64,000 nucleotides of DNA from Melastoma dodecandrum (GCA_029817715.1 JARUPY010000474.1:4464001-4528000), one strand, 5' to 3'; shown: positions 21,287 through 33,900, numbered from the stretch's first letter. Numbers and translations: made by a program. Notes: generated from the letters alone by a model not told the origin.

Positions 21287-24200
21287 ACTAGTTTATGCCT
21301 TGTTTGATACCGGTCCTACACATTTTTTTTGTATCTTATAACTGCGTGGAGAAGTATGGTTGGACAGTAGAAAAGACAGTGAAGCAGTGGCATGTTGTGT
21401 TCCCTACTGGAATAGAATATTACGTTGATGAGGCATGTCTGGGTTGTGAATTAATTGTGGCTGGATTGAAATTTACTGTTGACCTGTTGGTATTACAGAT
21501 CCGTGATTTCGAGATCATTCTAGGCATGGATTGGTTGACTTCCAGCCATGCGCAGGTAGACTGTGAAAGGAAGTACAGTTTGATTAACACGGACGACGGA
21601 GATTCCTGTGAGTACATAGACCATGGGGGATGCGGCCAGATTTTGATAATATCATCGATGCGAGCGTGCCACCTTGTGCAGACGGGGCACGACGCGTTCC
21701 TAGCGAATGTGATGAACAAAGAAGCTGAGCTACCGATGCTGGAGCGGATTGAAGTGGTGAAGGACTTTCCTGATGTCTTCCCCGAGGAACTACCAGGACT
21801 ACCACCTCGTAGAGATGTAGAGTTTGTTATAGATTTGATTCCGGGGACAGCTCCCATTTCACGGACTCCGTATCGTATGAGTTTGGCTGAGCTGAAAGAA
21901 CTGAAAGCACAATTGCAGGAACTTGTAGATAGGAACTTTATTCGTGCTAGTGTAAGCCCGTGGGGCGCTCCTGTTTTGTTTGTGAAAAAGAAAGATGGAT
22001 CGATGTGATTGTGTGTTGATTACAGGTTGCTTAACCAAAATACAATCAAGAATAGATATCCGCTTCCATGTATAGATGATCTATTTGACCAGTTACAGGG
22101 ATCAGTGGTATACTCCAAGATCGATTTAAGATCAGGTTATTACCAGATTGGAGTGCGGGAAGAAGATATCCCTAAAACTGCGTTCAGAATGAGATACGGT
22201 CATTACGAATTCAGAGTAATGCCGTTTGGGGTAACCAATGCACTAGCAGTATTCATGGGACTAATGAACCAAGTGTTTCGACCGTACCTGGATCAATTTG
22301 TGATAGTGTTCATTGATGATATCCTTGTATACTCTAAGAGTATGGATGAACACAAGGAACATCTTACTATTGTGTTAAGGACGTTACGAGAAAATAAATT
22401 GTACGCCAAACTCAGCAAATGCGAATTTTGGCTTGAGAAGGTAGCGTTCCTTGGACATGTCATTTCAGCTGCGGGTATAGGAGTAGATCCTACGAAAGTG
22501 GAAGCAGTTAAGAAATGGCCACGACCGACGACAGTATCAGAAGTAAGAAGTTTCCTCGGATTGGCAGGTTACTACAGGAGGTTTGTCGAAGGGTTTTCTA
22601 AGATAGTTACCGCTATGACTAAACTGTTAAGGAAGAATGTCCAGTTTGAATGGACAGATGACTGTGAAGAATGTTTTGAAGAACTCAAGAGGAGATTAAC
22701 TAGCGCTCCTGTGTTAACCATACCGAATGGATCGGGAGGATTCGTGGTGTACTGTGATGCATCCACTCAAGGATTGGGTTGTGTATTAATGCAAAACGGC
22801 AAAGTAGTGGCATATGCTTCTCGACAGTTGAGGAAACACGAGGAAAATTACCCAACTCATGATTTAGAGTTCGCTGCTGTGGTGTTTGCACTAAAATTAT
22901 GGAGACATTATCTGTATGGAGAAAAATTTGAAGTATACACAGACCATAAGAGTCTGAAGTATCTATTCACACAACAGGAGTTGAATATGAGACAACGAAG
23001 GTGGATAGAATTATTAAAAGATTATGATTGCACAATTCAATATCACCCAGGCAAAGCGAATGTAGTGGCAGATGCCTTGAGCAGGAAACATTGTTCGCTC
23101 GCGTGCCTCCTGATAGAAGAGTCACGAATTATAGAACAATTAAGTAATTTAGACTTGCGCCTCGAAGAGCCAGATGGACGATTATGTATGACTAGAGGAC
23201 AGGTAGAACCAGAAATGTTAATAATGATCCGAGAAGCCCAATCCCAGGATGAGTACTTAAGAATGGTGCGAGAAGAGATCGGAACAGAGAGATATGCCTA
23301 GTTTGAACTAGCACCGGATGGGATGCTGAGATTCCAAGGACGTATATGCATACCTGACGTGGAGGAAGTGAAACGTAGATTGATGGATGAGGCACATAAG
23401 AGTAAATATAGCATACATTCAGGAATTACAAAGATGTATAGAAACCTGCGAAAGGATTTCTGGTGGCCTAAGATGAAGAAGGATGTGGCTAGGTATGTAA
23501 ATTACTGCAAGACATGTCAGCAAGTGAAAATTGAAAACCAACGACCAGGAGGATTATTAGAACCACTTATCGTGCCAGAATGGAAGTGGAAAGACATAGC
23601 AATGGACTTCGTTACAAACCTACCCCGAGGAGGCCGAAACATGGATTCTGTGTGGGTAGTAGTTGATAGACTTACGAAGTCGGCACATTTCATTCCTATT
23701 CGGATCAATTGGTCATTGGAGTCTTTGGCCAAGCTGTATATCAAGGAAATAGTGAGATACCACGGTATACCTCATACTATTACGTCTGATCGGGATCCAC
23801 GATTCACGTCTAAATTGTGGAGGAACTTACAAGAGGCTTTGGATACAAAATTACAAATGAGTACAGCCTTCCATCCACAGACAGACGGACAAACAGAAAG
23901 AACAATTCAGACGTTAGAAGACATGCTCAGGGCGTGTGCTCTTGAGTGGAAAGGAAGCTGGGTCGATCACTTGCCATTGGTGGAATTTGCGTACAATAAT
24001 AGTTATCACGCGAGTATTGGAATGGCACCCTTTGAAGCTCTCTATGGGAGAAGTTGTAGATCACCACTATGTTGGAATGAACCAGCAGAAAGAACATTCA
24101 ACGGACCTGAGTTGACACGAGAAACCTCAGATGTGGTGACTACAGTCATAGAACGAATGAAAACTGCGCAGAGTCGATAAAAGAGCTATGCTGATCGCAG

Positions 24201-24645
24201 AAGAAGACCCTTGAAATTTAATATTGATGACGAAGTATTCCTAAAGCTATCACCAATGAAATCAATGTTCAGGACAAGGAAAGCTCACAAGTTAAGTCCT
24301 CGTTACATCGGGCCTTATAGAATTACGGAACGGATAGGGAAGGTAGCCTATCGAGTCGCAATCCCACCGGAACTTTCTCATTGTCATGACGTTTTCCATG
24401 TCTCAATGTTAAGAAAGTATGAACCGGATCCGGAGGTAAGAGTAAAGTCGACGGAAGTAGTAGTGAATGACAATATGAGCGTGACAGTACAACCAATACA
24501 AATAATTGATTGGGCTGAACGAATATTACGAAACAAGAGAGTGCCATTGGTGCAAGTACTCTGGGGTGGAGTTGGGAGAGGACAAAAGACTTGGGAGCAA
24601 GAAGCAGAAATGCGAGACAAGTACCCTTCCTTGTTTGACGAATAA
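21240..24645 (+). pseudogene. Ty3 pol: protease, RT, RNase H, integrase, chromodomain-like tail (broken)
   Basis: Protease active-site block 'LFDTGPTH' at about 21300, with frame changes around a T8 run, continuing to 'EIILGMDWL'. RT spans about 21720-22690 with 'FIDDILVYS'. RNase H is about 22730-23090 ('[10 protein letters not shown]', '[10 protein letters not shown]', 'VVADALSRK'). Integrase is about 23330-24180, with an HHCC zinc finger ('CKTCQQVK') and a DDE core ('MDFVTNLP', 'ITSDRDPRF', 'HPQTDGQTERTIQTLEDML'). The chromodomain-like tail runs to 24645. In-frame stops at 22006 (TGA), 23299 (TAG) and 24178 (TAA) replace codons expected to be Arg, Gln and Gln, all compatible with C-to-T change. 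Confidence 0.93.
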
Positions 24646-24667
24646 GATTTCGGGGACGAAATCTCCT

Positions 24668-24678
24668 AAGAGGGGGAG
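24668..24678 (+). other. Polypurine tract
   Basis: AAGAGGGGGAG four bases before the 3' LTR, in the position and composition of a plus-strand primer for LTR retrotransposon replication. Confidence 0.8.
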
Positions 24679-24682
24679 TAAT

Positions 24683-26444
24683 TGTAATGATCAGAAATTT
24701 TGTAATTCTAATTATGCGAAGGTTAGATGTGGTTGAACATTTGGATAACCTCGATTATTTGACCACAATTATGGCCAACAACCTATTAAACCTAAACTTG
24801 ATGATAACTAGAAATTGAAAAAAATGGTGGGACCCTAGTTATTATTACTGGACACTAAGCATGCGAAAGAAGGGGGACATGAGGCGGTTACGTGAGATAA
24901 TAAAAAGAAATAGAAAGATTTTATAAAAAAAAAAAAAAGGGAGAGTTACCGGAGAGGGAGGCGAGCAGAAGGAGAAGAAAATAAGAAAAGAAAAAGGAAG
25001 GAGAGGAGCGGAGATACAGTGACGTCGAGGACGAATTTACGTTCGGAACCTCGAGGAAGGGACGTGTTAAAACGTCCGACCCGAAGTGAAATCGTGCGAA
25101 GACGTCGAGAACTCGAAGTATTTTGCGGAGGAAGTGGAACGAGGTACGTCCGTTTCCCCCTTCTCTGTTTTCCTAGAATTCCGTCCTTGATGGGTTCCTG
25201 GCATATTGTTGCCGCGTATGCTTGTGGGATTAATTGGTTAGTTGCGTGGGTTCAGATTTTGTACGTTTCGTTCCCCTTCTTCTTTTTTTTTCCCTTTGTT
25301 GTGGTAGTCCTCGTCGATCCTGTGAATTTTGCTGTGGTCGATGCGATGATGCCATTCGTGGAGTCAATCGTCTTGTTGGTTGTGTGTCCTATGGGTTGAA
25401 TAAATTTTTCTGATTTGTGGTATATATAAAAAGGTGTTTGCCGTGCTTATGCACATAGGCATGAAAACTGCAGCCTCTTGTCCCTAGTATATATATATAC
25501 AATGATAATAATACAATGTTGCAGATGAGTTGGGGAGAAAGACGTTTTACTGTGAGTGTGTGTGTGATTAGAAATGGAACGGATTGTAAATGGTTGGAGT
25601 TATTTCGAATGTCGCATCTTCTTCTTCTTCTTCTTCTTTGTGGACATCGTCTTCATTGATCTTCCTCTCTTATACCTACTAGTGTACAGAGCTTATTGGT
25701 TGATTGTGCCTCGACTCTGTTATGGCTACTTTAGAGTGGTTGGGAGCTGTGGTTCTCATGACCTAGGTTACGGTCTTTTGTTTATTATTTTAAAATGGCA
25801 AAGACAACCTTAATTGGCCGGATTCTCAGGGGTGAGATTAGCAATTGTAAATTGTTACAATCGGTCGGTATGAATTGGTTGGTTATGAACCTCATGCGGG
25901 TAGGGACACGGAGGAAATTGTGATCCCGGAATGCCTGGATAATCAGCCGTTCTAGGCTGGATAAATGGGCCGAGAATGAAGGCCAAAGTATCACGACGGA
26001 AGATAGCCGTGACAAAAAAAAAAAATTCGAGAGGATATTTCTCGACAATGCCGACAAGACGGAGGAGTCTTGGGGGATTTAAAAAGGGGAGGAGGACTAG
26101 AAATGAAGTCCCGGTTGAGAATGATCAAGTGTGAGGAGATTGCTCCCACACGAGCGTAGGTTGATGATTAGTTGGGTACGTAATCAACTCGGCGAGAGTT
26201 GATTAGATGACCGATGAAACAAAAAGGAAATTAGTAATAAATCATAAAACGATTATACTAGTTTGATAACTAACAAATAATGCTTGGTATTGTTTCTTTT
26301 TACAGGTATCGAAGTTAGTATTTGCATAAAGTGTTACATTTGTGTATGAAACTAAGGTATACTAGAATATTGTATATTAAATCGTCGTTAGAATTATAAT
26401 AAAAATCGGGCTATACCGCAAATGGGAAACTTTAGAACCTTTCA
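24683..26444 (+). repeat. 3' LTR of the Ty3 element
   Basis: 1,762 bp, the direct partner of 18081-19840. It is followed at once by the target duplication ACTAA (26445-26449). Confidence 0.95.
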
Positions 26445-27960
26445 ACTAACACTTGAAGTCCAAGGAGGCCCGAAACATCCCCAAAAAGTTCACTATGAGG
26501 GGATAGAATTCATCTGCAGCCAGTGTAACCTTGTCGCCATAGGACCACACCAATGCCAGCAAACCAGAGCGGCGGCCGGAGAAGAAACCCCCCAACCCCC
26601 GGCAGAGGACGGCGAAGCAAGATGGAAAACAATACCTTCCAAGAAAGGAAAAAAATTTGAAAAAACAGTGCAGACAAAAAGATACAGAAAAGGAAATGCA
26701 AGACCTATCAGGTACGATAGTGACAAGACAGTCACACAACAGACGAGGAAAATCAAAATCTTGGAGAAATGGAAACAGGGGGACAAAATGGAGGCAGCCA
26801 TACACAATACCAAAAAAGGGGAGACAGATGAAAACCCTGTAAAGCCCCTACAGGAGCAAAGACTACCTTTTGAGGAAACCAGTCACTGAAAAAAGACACC
26901 CCCCCCCCCAAAGAGTAAACAAGGAAAAGAAACTTTCAGGCAAAAAGAAAGGATCGGAAAAGAAAGCAGGAAAAGGGATAGAGCAGATTCTACAACGGCA
27001 ACATCGCAAGACGAACATAAGACTACCTCCCCCGCCACCTCCCCTCCAACTCAACAAAAACAGCCACTCAACAACTACGAACACAAGCCTACCTTCTCCG
27101 CCAGCACCCCTCCAACTTCAGGCCAACCTAACCTGCCCAAGAACCACCCCAATGGAGGATATCGGGAAGCACAAGCTAGACTACCAAGAGAGGAAGGAAT
27201 GGATACATCGGCAAAAGGAGAGATAACGAGCCAAATAACCGCAATGGAAGGGATGCGGCTATGGGGGGACCAAAACCACAACTCAATGAGGAATCTTGTA
27301 GTTCAAGTGATCAACAGAAGCATCAGGAGCTTAATACAGGAGGAGAGGAGGACTTGGAACCACCTCCTGCTAGTAGAGGATCATTGATGGCTGCCAGCTT
27401 TCCTGCCGACCAGCTCCTACGCATCGATGCAACAAAGGCTAAGGAGAATCACAGACCAACCCCTGACCGCCCAGACAGCAGCACACCTTCCTACTTCACG
27501 CCTCTCGAACATCACTATAGAAGAAGAGGTGACTCTCACACACCTGGTGGAATAGACTGCCTACAAGAGATCTACTATCCAACAGAGGGATACCTGCTGA
27601 TAAAACTTGCCCGGTATGTGAATGGGAGATGGAATCAATATCTCATATCCTGAGGGATTGCCCCCTGGCACAAGCAACACGGAACCTCTTTCCGGCACCA
27701 AACAAAATGCAGCAGCACTCGACCCAGCCACTCAAGCTTTGGCTACAAGGGAATCTAAACACAGTGGACGCTAGAAACAAGCAGGATAAAAGGCATACAG
27801 TGGAACATCCTCTTCACACATCATCTGGCACCTATGGAAGCAAAGAAACAATGCAGTATTCCAAAACAATGTCTACATCAATGACATTTAATGCAGAGAA
27901 ACTGTAATGCACAAGATCATTCTAGAGAAACTGTAATGCACAAGATCATTCTCGACCGGA
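26445..27960 (+). mobile_element. LINE, 3' part: end of ORF1, then end of ORF2 (internally deleted)
   Basis: ORF1 resumes in frame ('LTLEVQGGPKHPQKVHYEGI') with a cysteine cluster 'CSQCNLVAIGPHQC' and a basic tail ending at 26889. Low-complexity, broken sequence follows. At about 27603-27660 comes the zf-RVT motif of the extreme end of LINE ORF2 ('CPVCEWEMESISHILRDCPL'), then 'WHLWKQRNNAVFQ'. Neither the endonuclease nor the reverse transcriptase core lies in between, so about 3 kb of ORF2 is missing. The element cannot move itself. Confidence 0.8.
27896..27952. repeat. Tandem 28-bp duplication at the LINE 3' end
   Basis: 'agagaaactgtaatgcac...atcattct' occurs twice head to tail near 27896 and 27924, a simple local duplication. 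Confidence 0.7.
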
Positions 27961-28400
27961 AAATTGGGAGTTGATAAAGAGATTCACCGGAACCTAATGC
28001 TGCCAGGACATAACATCAAAATAAAAACATAAAGATCTCAAATGGAGTTGCTCAAAACCAAGGTAGAACTCTAACAGCCCCACTAACGGAGGCAGTGAGT
28101 AAGCTCTACCGAAGTGAACTACACCAACCCAATCCCCACGCGCAGAAATCCCTCGAGAATAAACCCTAAACTCCAGATCCCGAGCACGACTGGAAGCAGA
28201 AAAACCACGAGAGTAGAAAGGGCAGTCGGTCTGCCTCTGCCGATAGAGTAAGTAGGGGAAGGGGGGGCGGCATACATAGCGGTGGGGAGACAACCAACCG
28301 GCCGGGGGAAAAAAAAAGGCATCCTCCGACGTCTAAAACAAACAAGGACGGGGGGGAATTGGACAGACGCTTGGCCCTATGATAATTGGGCTGGACTCAA
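27961..28400 (-). promoter_or_regulatory. Candidate leader/first noncoding exon, possibly of BRM
   Basis: Read on the minus strand, 28050-28340 looks like a plant 5' leader: pyrimidine-rich, with 'tttagggtttattctcgag'. It lies upstream of the LINE and Ty3 insertions in the BRM orientation. If it belongs to BRM, both transposons sit in its first intron. This is inferred from position and composition. No BRM N-terminal coding sequence was found here. Confidence 0.3.
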
Positions 28401-29126
28401 CCAGCTACTTACTACATAAAAAAGAAAGCCTTAAGGCCCAAAATCCCAATTATCAAGAAAAAGAGCACAATGAACGTCATCATCTTTTATCAACAGGGAT
28501 GGGATTTGTTCATTTCCATTGATTTGTTTCTTCACTCACACCAGTTTGTATGCTTTGCTCATCCTCCAAATATTATCATCCAAAAATCTTCAAACATCAA
28601 ATTCCCCCACCCCCGGTTGCCTGGACCGACAGTCCCCCACCAGGCTTGCTCGCCTACTGCCTAGCTGATGGCACAAACTGCACTCTCAGCTGCACTCCAT
28701 ACCCTATAAAACTCAGTGCCAGTGCAGTAGACGGAGGATACAATTACATTACTTAAGTGTGTTCCGTATTTCATTAGGCTTCCTCCGACTTAACATCGTC
28801 CGCCCTGAAGGCACCGCTAGTATAAAAGGGTGGGTCATAAGACAGTACGGTTACGACAACAGACGACCCCCAATCTCTTTTTAATGCCATGAATAAAAAA
28901 ATGAATGAATTTCTTCATCCATCGGCGGGAGTATCCGCTCACAGAAGTTGGCATTGTCACTAGAAGGTGGGGAGGGATGTCTTGCCTCGGCTCTGTGGTC
29001 CTGTAGTAGCAGGGGAGGACATTCATTCCCGATCAGGTCCTCTCAATAACAAGCATGAGCCATTCCCTTCTTCAAGTGCATATACTCGATATCCCAATGC
29101 TGTCAGACTCCTATAATAGAGGATTC
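28401..29126. other. Intergenic
   Basis: No gene supported on either strand. The part next to 29127 is presumably the 3' untranslated region of the PHT4 transporter gene. Confidence 0.4.
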
Positions 29127-32100
29127 TCAATCAAGAACCTTCTCCCCGGTCGAGAAGAAATTCCACACTAATGTCCCTATAATATATAGGGCAACTGCCA
29201 CCTTGAACACATCGTCCCAGGAGCCTGCAAAAGCCAATCTGTTCAGCATCTTGATCCAAAAGGATAACCCAGAGTCGAGAACTGGGAAAAGAAAATGAGT
29301 GCTTACCTCGCTGAAGTATGTATCCCGTAGCAGCAGTACCAAAGACCCCGGCCAAAACCCCCGCTGTGTTGGACAATCCCAACAACACTCCCTGTGATTG
29401 AAAATTTCGATGCCATTAGATCGCTGTATGAGCAATGACTTAAGAGAACACATGACAGGATGGTAAGTCGGATGGTAATCCGTTCAAAATTAGCTTATGG
29501 AGTAATGAAATCTTATTAGTGTCCACACTTGGCTGAGTTACGTTTTCGAGTGATAGGATCAGTCGGACCAAGAGCATATCGAACTGATCAAACTACATCA
29601 GAATTTTGTTTCACTTACAGCGTAGCGAGGTCCAATGTCTTGGTGATTGGAGTAGAGACCTGACTGTGAAAATGCATCAGATCCCTGAGAAGCCACCAAG
29701 ACAAGTCATCATAACAACACCCGAAGTACAAGGGCAAGAGCCAAAGGTATCTTCACTGATACATGCATCAATACCTAATGTTCATCCTTTTCCAACCTAC
29801 CATTCGTCCTCGTAGAGGTGGCCAACACTAGGTGTAGCATAAAGCCTTCTTATAGAGCATTGTGGCAGAGTAATGACATATAAAAGTGATGCTCTCTAAT
29901 GGACGTAATGAAGAAAAACGTTATAAAACCTAACCATGCATCCGCCAAAATCACCAATCAGCAACATACTGTCTACAACTTCCAAACTTAAGTATGCGTA
30001 GAAGGAAGCATAAGATAGGCATGACTTGAACCTGACTGCAAGCCATGCATAAAACAGCCAGAGCAGGCGTCTTCACGTTGCTTAACTGTGTTAGGAAGAA
30101 TGCTGGACCCAAAAATCCAATTGACTGCATAATCTGCAGAACCAAGATTTCTTCTTGTCATTCGCTAATAAGGATTGGAAGTAGGAGTTCTTCTACAAAG
30201 TGACAAAATTGAGAAGAACCAAATCTCGAGATGCAAATTTAACTTCTCTTAATACACAGAAGAGAAAATGCGCAAATACTACGATTAATGGTGGCATGGC
30301 ATTAGCTCAGACCTTCCTGACTGAAGTTACAGAGAGTCCTCTGCTCACTAGGGTGTCTGCAATCCAGCCACCAATGTTGGCAAAAATGGCCATTGTCAAC
30401 CAAGGCAAGACACAGAGCAGACCTGATTCTGTGAGATTGAATTTCAAAACCTGGACAGCATAGGAATATTGCTACCATAAGCAAAATATTAGAGGAGAAG
30501 AAATGGACCAGTGAAGAAAGAAATAACAGGAACTCTGTATCAAGGAACGAGAGGAATATGAATAAAGAAGCCGTTACCTGGTTATAATATGTAGGCATCC
30601 ATGTCAAAAGAATAAACGTTCCCCAGTTGTGGCAGAAATGAGAAATTATGAGGGCCCAGACAGGTGCTTTTGACAAGATCAGTTTCCATGGAATGACAGT
30701 TACGGGTTCTTTAGAAATATTGCCGCCCGTTATTATTTTTTTCTCTGACTCACTGAGCTCTGGATCTTCCTTGGGTGAACTACGTGCCTGGAAGAGAAAA
30801 CATCACTACAGAGGGCCAAAGATACCGATGCAAAAAATTAAGAGTACGTGGTTGTTAGCTAAAGGGATTATGTCCAAGTTAATCTGAGTAGTATTCAAAG
30901 AAGAGATCCAGAGGACTTCTTTCTGAGTTGTTTAAATCAAGAATAATGGGCCAAAAAAAAATCCTCACTTTTTGCTGCCACAAGGCAAACCATATGCTTC
31001 CAAGAGAACCGAAAGAGTAGAAGACAGATGGCCAGCCGAATTTCTGGATCAAAACAGGAGAAAAGGCCAACCCTGTCACTGATCCAAGATACATGCCACT
31101 ATACACCAAAGCGAGTGATCTGCTCCTCTCTGACACAGGGATCCATTTAGAAAGGATATTGTTCATGGCAGGCATAGCAACACCCTGCATGAAGCAGCCA
31201 TCTTCAGTAGTTTATCAGAACAAACTAACAGGCACCCACGGCCACTCAAAACTTATACTAAATAGATCAACGAGGATCAGGTCAGGCTGATCAGAATGAA
31301 CATCCCAGGAGAGATCACCTACCTCCCCGATCCCCATGAATGCACGCATGACAAGCAAAAATGGAAGGCCGAGTCTTGCGGCAATTGGAGTCAAGACTGT
31401 GGCTATAGACCACCAGACAACCCCAAAGCCCAAGACCAGCTTGCCTCCAATTTTATCAGCCCAAATACCTCCGACAATCTGTAATCAGAAATATGAGCAA
31501 ACAGCATAATCAGTAGATTTTCAAAATAGGCCAATAAGTAGGTTTAGACGCCTGTACGTAGATGCAATATCGTTTCAAAAGATTTATTAAGTGTATGCAG
31601 ATGCAGAATAAAAGCACGGATACTTAGAACAGCACAGCAAAAACAAAAGTATAATATTCTCAATTTGAACCTGAGTGAGTAAGTATCCCCAGAAGAAAGA
31701 AGATTGAATTAGTCCAACCGTAGCACTATTCCAGCCAAACTCTTGGGACATCGGGAGAATGGCAATGCTCATGTTCACCTGCAAGGAAAGTTGGGTTTTA
31801 GAGCAGAGATTACAGCATCCACTTTTTTGGACAACAGGCACAAGCCTTTTCTTAAAATGGTGAATGGTGCTAAGCAACTTATGGACAAAGACGCCACGAC
31901 GAGCTTAAATGACCTTACAGCAAAGGGTATTCCCATGACAAGTGCATCGTCCGAAGCAATAATAAAATTATCAAGATATATTTAAGCATGGAATTTAGCA
32001 GTTTCAAATTATCAGAACAATAATATCACTGACCCTGTCCATGTTGCACAACAGAAACGCCATGAAGCAAAGGAGGACGATCACCCAACGTTTTGGGAAA

Positions 32101-32570
32101 TCCTGCCACCATGGCAGTGATTCTTCATGGATGCTATCTTCGGCTAAGACAATCTTGCCCGATGTTTCTGGCGTGGTAAGCCCTTCCAACCTTATCTCTG
32201 ATATGTCGTATTCCTCTGACTTGTAGTTGACACGAGATCTACTGGTCGTAGCAGTGTCAGGTTTATGACCCCCTCCGATATAGGGCCCGGACGTCTTTTT
32301 AAAGAAGTGCGCCGACCAGCTGTCATGATAGGGTGAAGAAGAAGCATAGCAATGGCATTTCCCTGATCTCCATGGGTGGGTGAGAAGAGCGGGACTTGTC
32401 TTTCTGAGTTTCTTGGAGAGTACAAGATCATGCTTCCTACTCGGAACCACTCGAGAGGAAGCACAGCATGAACTGCAAAAGGAACGTCCATCTCTATACT
32501 CCTTGCGGTCACCCAACTTTGGAGGAAGGAAGTTCCTTCTGGCATCAGCCGAAGAGCCACACGATCATCC
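29127..32570 (-). CDS. PHT4-family plastid anion/phosphate transporter (ANTR1/ANTR2-like)
   Basis: A major-facilitator transporter of the PHT4 (SLC17-like) family. Arabidopsis ANTR members sit in chloroplast membranes and move phosphate or ascorbate. Exons (minus): 32034-about 32560, 31671-31778, 31323-31478, 30969-31184, 30578-30787, 30313-30450, 30032-30133, 29619-29684, 29391-29307, 29224-29127. All junctions are in phase with GT-AG ends, and the internal exons have exact codon lengths where checked. Diagnostic blocks: 'FPKRWVIVLLCF', 'CNMDRVNMSIAILPMS', 'SFFWGYLLTQIVGGIWAD', 'LVYSGMYLGSVTGLAFSP', 'HNWGTFILLTWMPTYY', 'SNHQDIGPRYAGVLLGLSN' and 'SWDDVFKVAVALY'. The first listed exon encodes a Ser/Arg-rich transit-type region but has no in-frame ATG. 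A TGA lies upstream in the same frame near 32570, so the true start must be in a further 5' exon not resolved here, or the N-terminus is damaged. PHT4;1 and PHT4;4 cannot be told apart here. Confidence 0.9.
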
Positions 32571-33560
32571 ATCCCTTTGAGACAAATGCCCCCTGTGTGC
32601 TTGACACAGCCGACCTGCAACAAATCCGTCGACGGCAGTTAAATGAGAAGGAGACCATCTAAGGCATCCCCATAAACAATGGAGAGTAACTTGGAAAGGA
32701 GTAAATCCAGAAGGAATGCAGTTGCAGTCCCTAAACAAGGATCAATTGTCGGGATACAAAGGAGGGAAGCGTGCAACAAAACCCAGAACTGGGGTCCAAT
32801 AAGTGTTGCTAGAGCAGAAGAATTGGTGATGAGATAGAGAAGAGAGAGATAACCGGATGAATGAGTGCAGCGCCAACAGCATACAGAAAGACATTCTTTC
32901 GAACTTGGTAGTAAATTGAAAGAAACAAGAGTTGGGGAGTGGGAGTACAGGACATCCATGCGGGTGGAGTGGAGCCAATAACTAGCAGCAACCAACTACC
33001 TCAAACAGCCGGAGGGAGTAAACAGACAGGACGGACACTAGTAAGCCAAACAACACAACGGACAAGAAAGGGGGGAGTAACCGGAAGAGAAGGAGGTGAA
33101 ATTGCGGTTGGAAATCAAAGCCCCGATGGACATCTTCTGTACTCGTTTATCTTTGGACAGTTCCAAATTCCAAACCCAACCCTCCCCGTTTGGGAACTAG
33201 TCAGCGCCACTCTTTATCTTCTCCGTTAAGAGGCGGAGGGAGGGATGCTTTGCTAAATCTCTAACAACGGGACGGGAGGTAAGGGATGGGGAAGGAAGCG
33301 GGAAAACTAAACCCCCACTCTGCTCTTTGTTACCAGAAACCAAACAACGAACGAGGGGAGGTGCGGGCGAGAGGAGGGGTGGTGGTTCGGACACGTGGCA
33401 TTTCATCCTTTCCCTGTGTCCTTTTGTCTCCTTTGCCCCCACCAATACACAACACCCACATTTCAGGAACCCGTGGTTCTACTTATCCGTAGAATTCTTT
33501 TAGGAGTTATTCCTTTTCTACGTCCTCGTGATCAAGGCTAAAATCTAGAAACTACCGTGA
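32571..33560 (-). promoter_or_regulatory. 5' region of the PHT4 gene
   Basis: It should hold the missing first exon, leader and promoter of the transporter. Several open frames overlap on both strands, but none shows a recognisable transit peptide joined in phase. No other gene seen. Confidence 0.35.
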
Positions 33561-33759
33561 GTTCGGACATAGTATAAAAGTATCAGTAAAATAAAACATA
33601 GAAGAAAAATCTACATATATTTAAACAAATCTTCCCATCTCTAAACATTTGTAAATATCGACGATTTTTAGAGATTACATGTCCGAACTTAAGAGACTCT
33701 CGAATACAAGATTTAAACCGTGACCGTTCTTTTGTAGCTAAATCAGCGTCGACGGTAAA

Positions 33760-33900
33760 AACTACAACAAAGACAGCACGGGTAACATCATAACTTATTG
33801 TTGTAACTACTAAATCAGGTTTTAGAGACGAATAATTCCACGAATATCTTGTACGAAATAGAACACATTTCCAATATTTTGATGAAATATTCTTTTTCAA
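33760..33900 (-). repeat. Possible Copia LTR remnant (left)
   Basis: 'actaaatcaggttttagagacgaataa' at about 33810 resembles 'actaaatcaggttacgcagacgaataa' at about 44683, and similarity continues weakly to the left. The two lie on opposite sides of the Copia fragments, as LTR copies would. Boundaries uncertain. Confidence 0.35.

Larger units (their letters stand above)
18081..26444 (+). mobile_element. Ty3/gypsy LTR retrotransposon, Del/Tekay-like chromovirus, 8,364 bp
   Basis: A complete but coding-defective element: 5' LTR, PBS, gag, protease, RT, RNase H, integrase, chromodomain-like tail, PPT, 3' LTR and 5-bp target duplication. Domain order (integrase after RNase H) marks Ty3. The long LTRs, initiator-Met PBS and tail ('IIDWAERILRNK', then 'TWEQEAEMRDKYPSLF') fit the Del/Tekay chromoviruses. 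Four in-frame stops and several frame breaks interrupt gag-pol although the LTRs are essentially identical, so this copy was probably already defective when it moved. It is inserted in LINE ORF1, making a nested insertion. Confidence 0.95.

Noticed and set aside
27629..27907. 92-codon frame at the LINE 3' end as an independent gene
   Set aside because: It is the zf-RVT tail of LINE ORF2 followed by a frame-shifted read of 'WHLWKQRNNAVF'.
28119..28322. 67-codon minus-strand frame in the leader-like region
   Set aside because: Low-complexity start, no domain, inside sequence that looks like an untranslated leader.
32192..32623. Long alternative frame over the PHT4 transit region
   Set aside because: It does not connect in phase to the conserved transporter exon ('FPKRWVIV'), while the neighbouring frame does.
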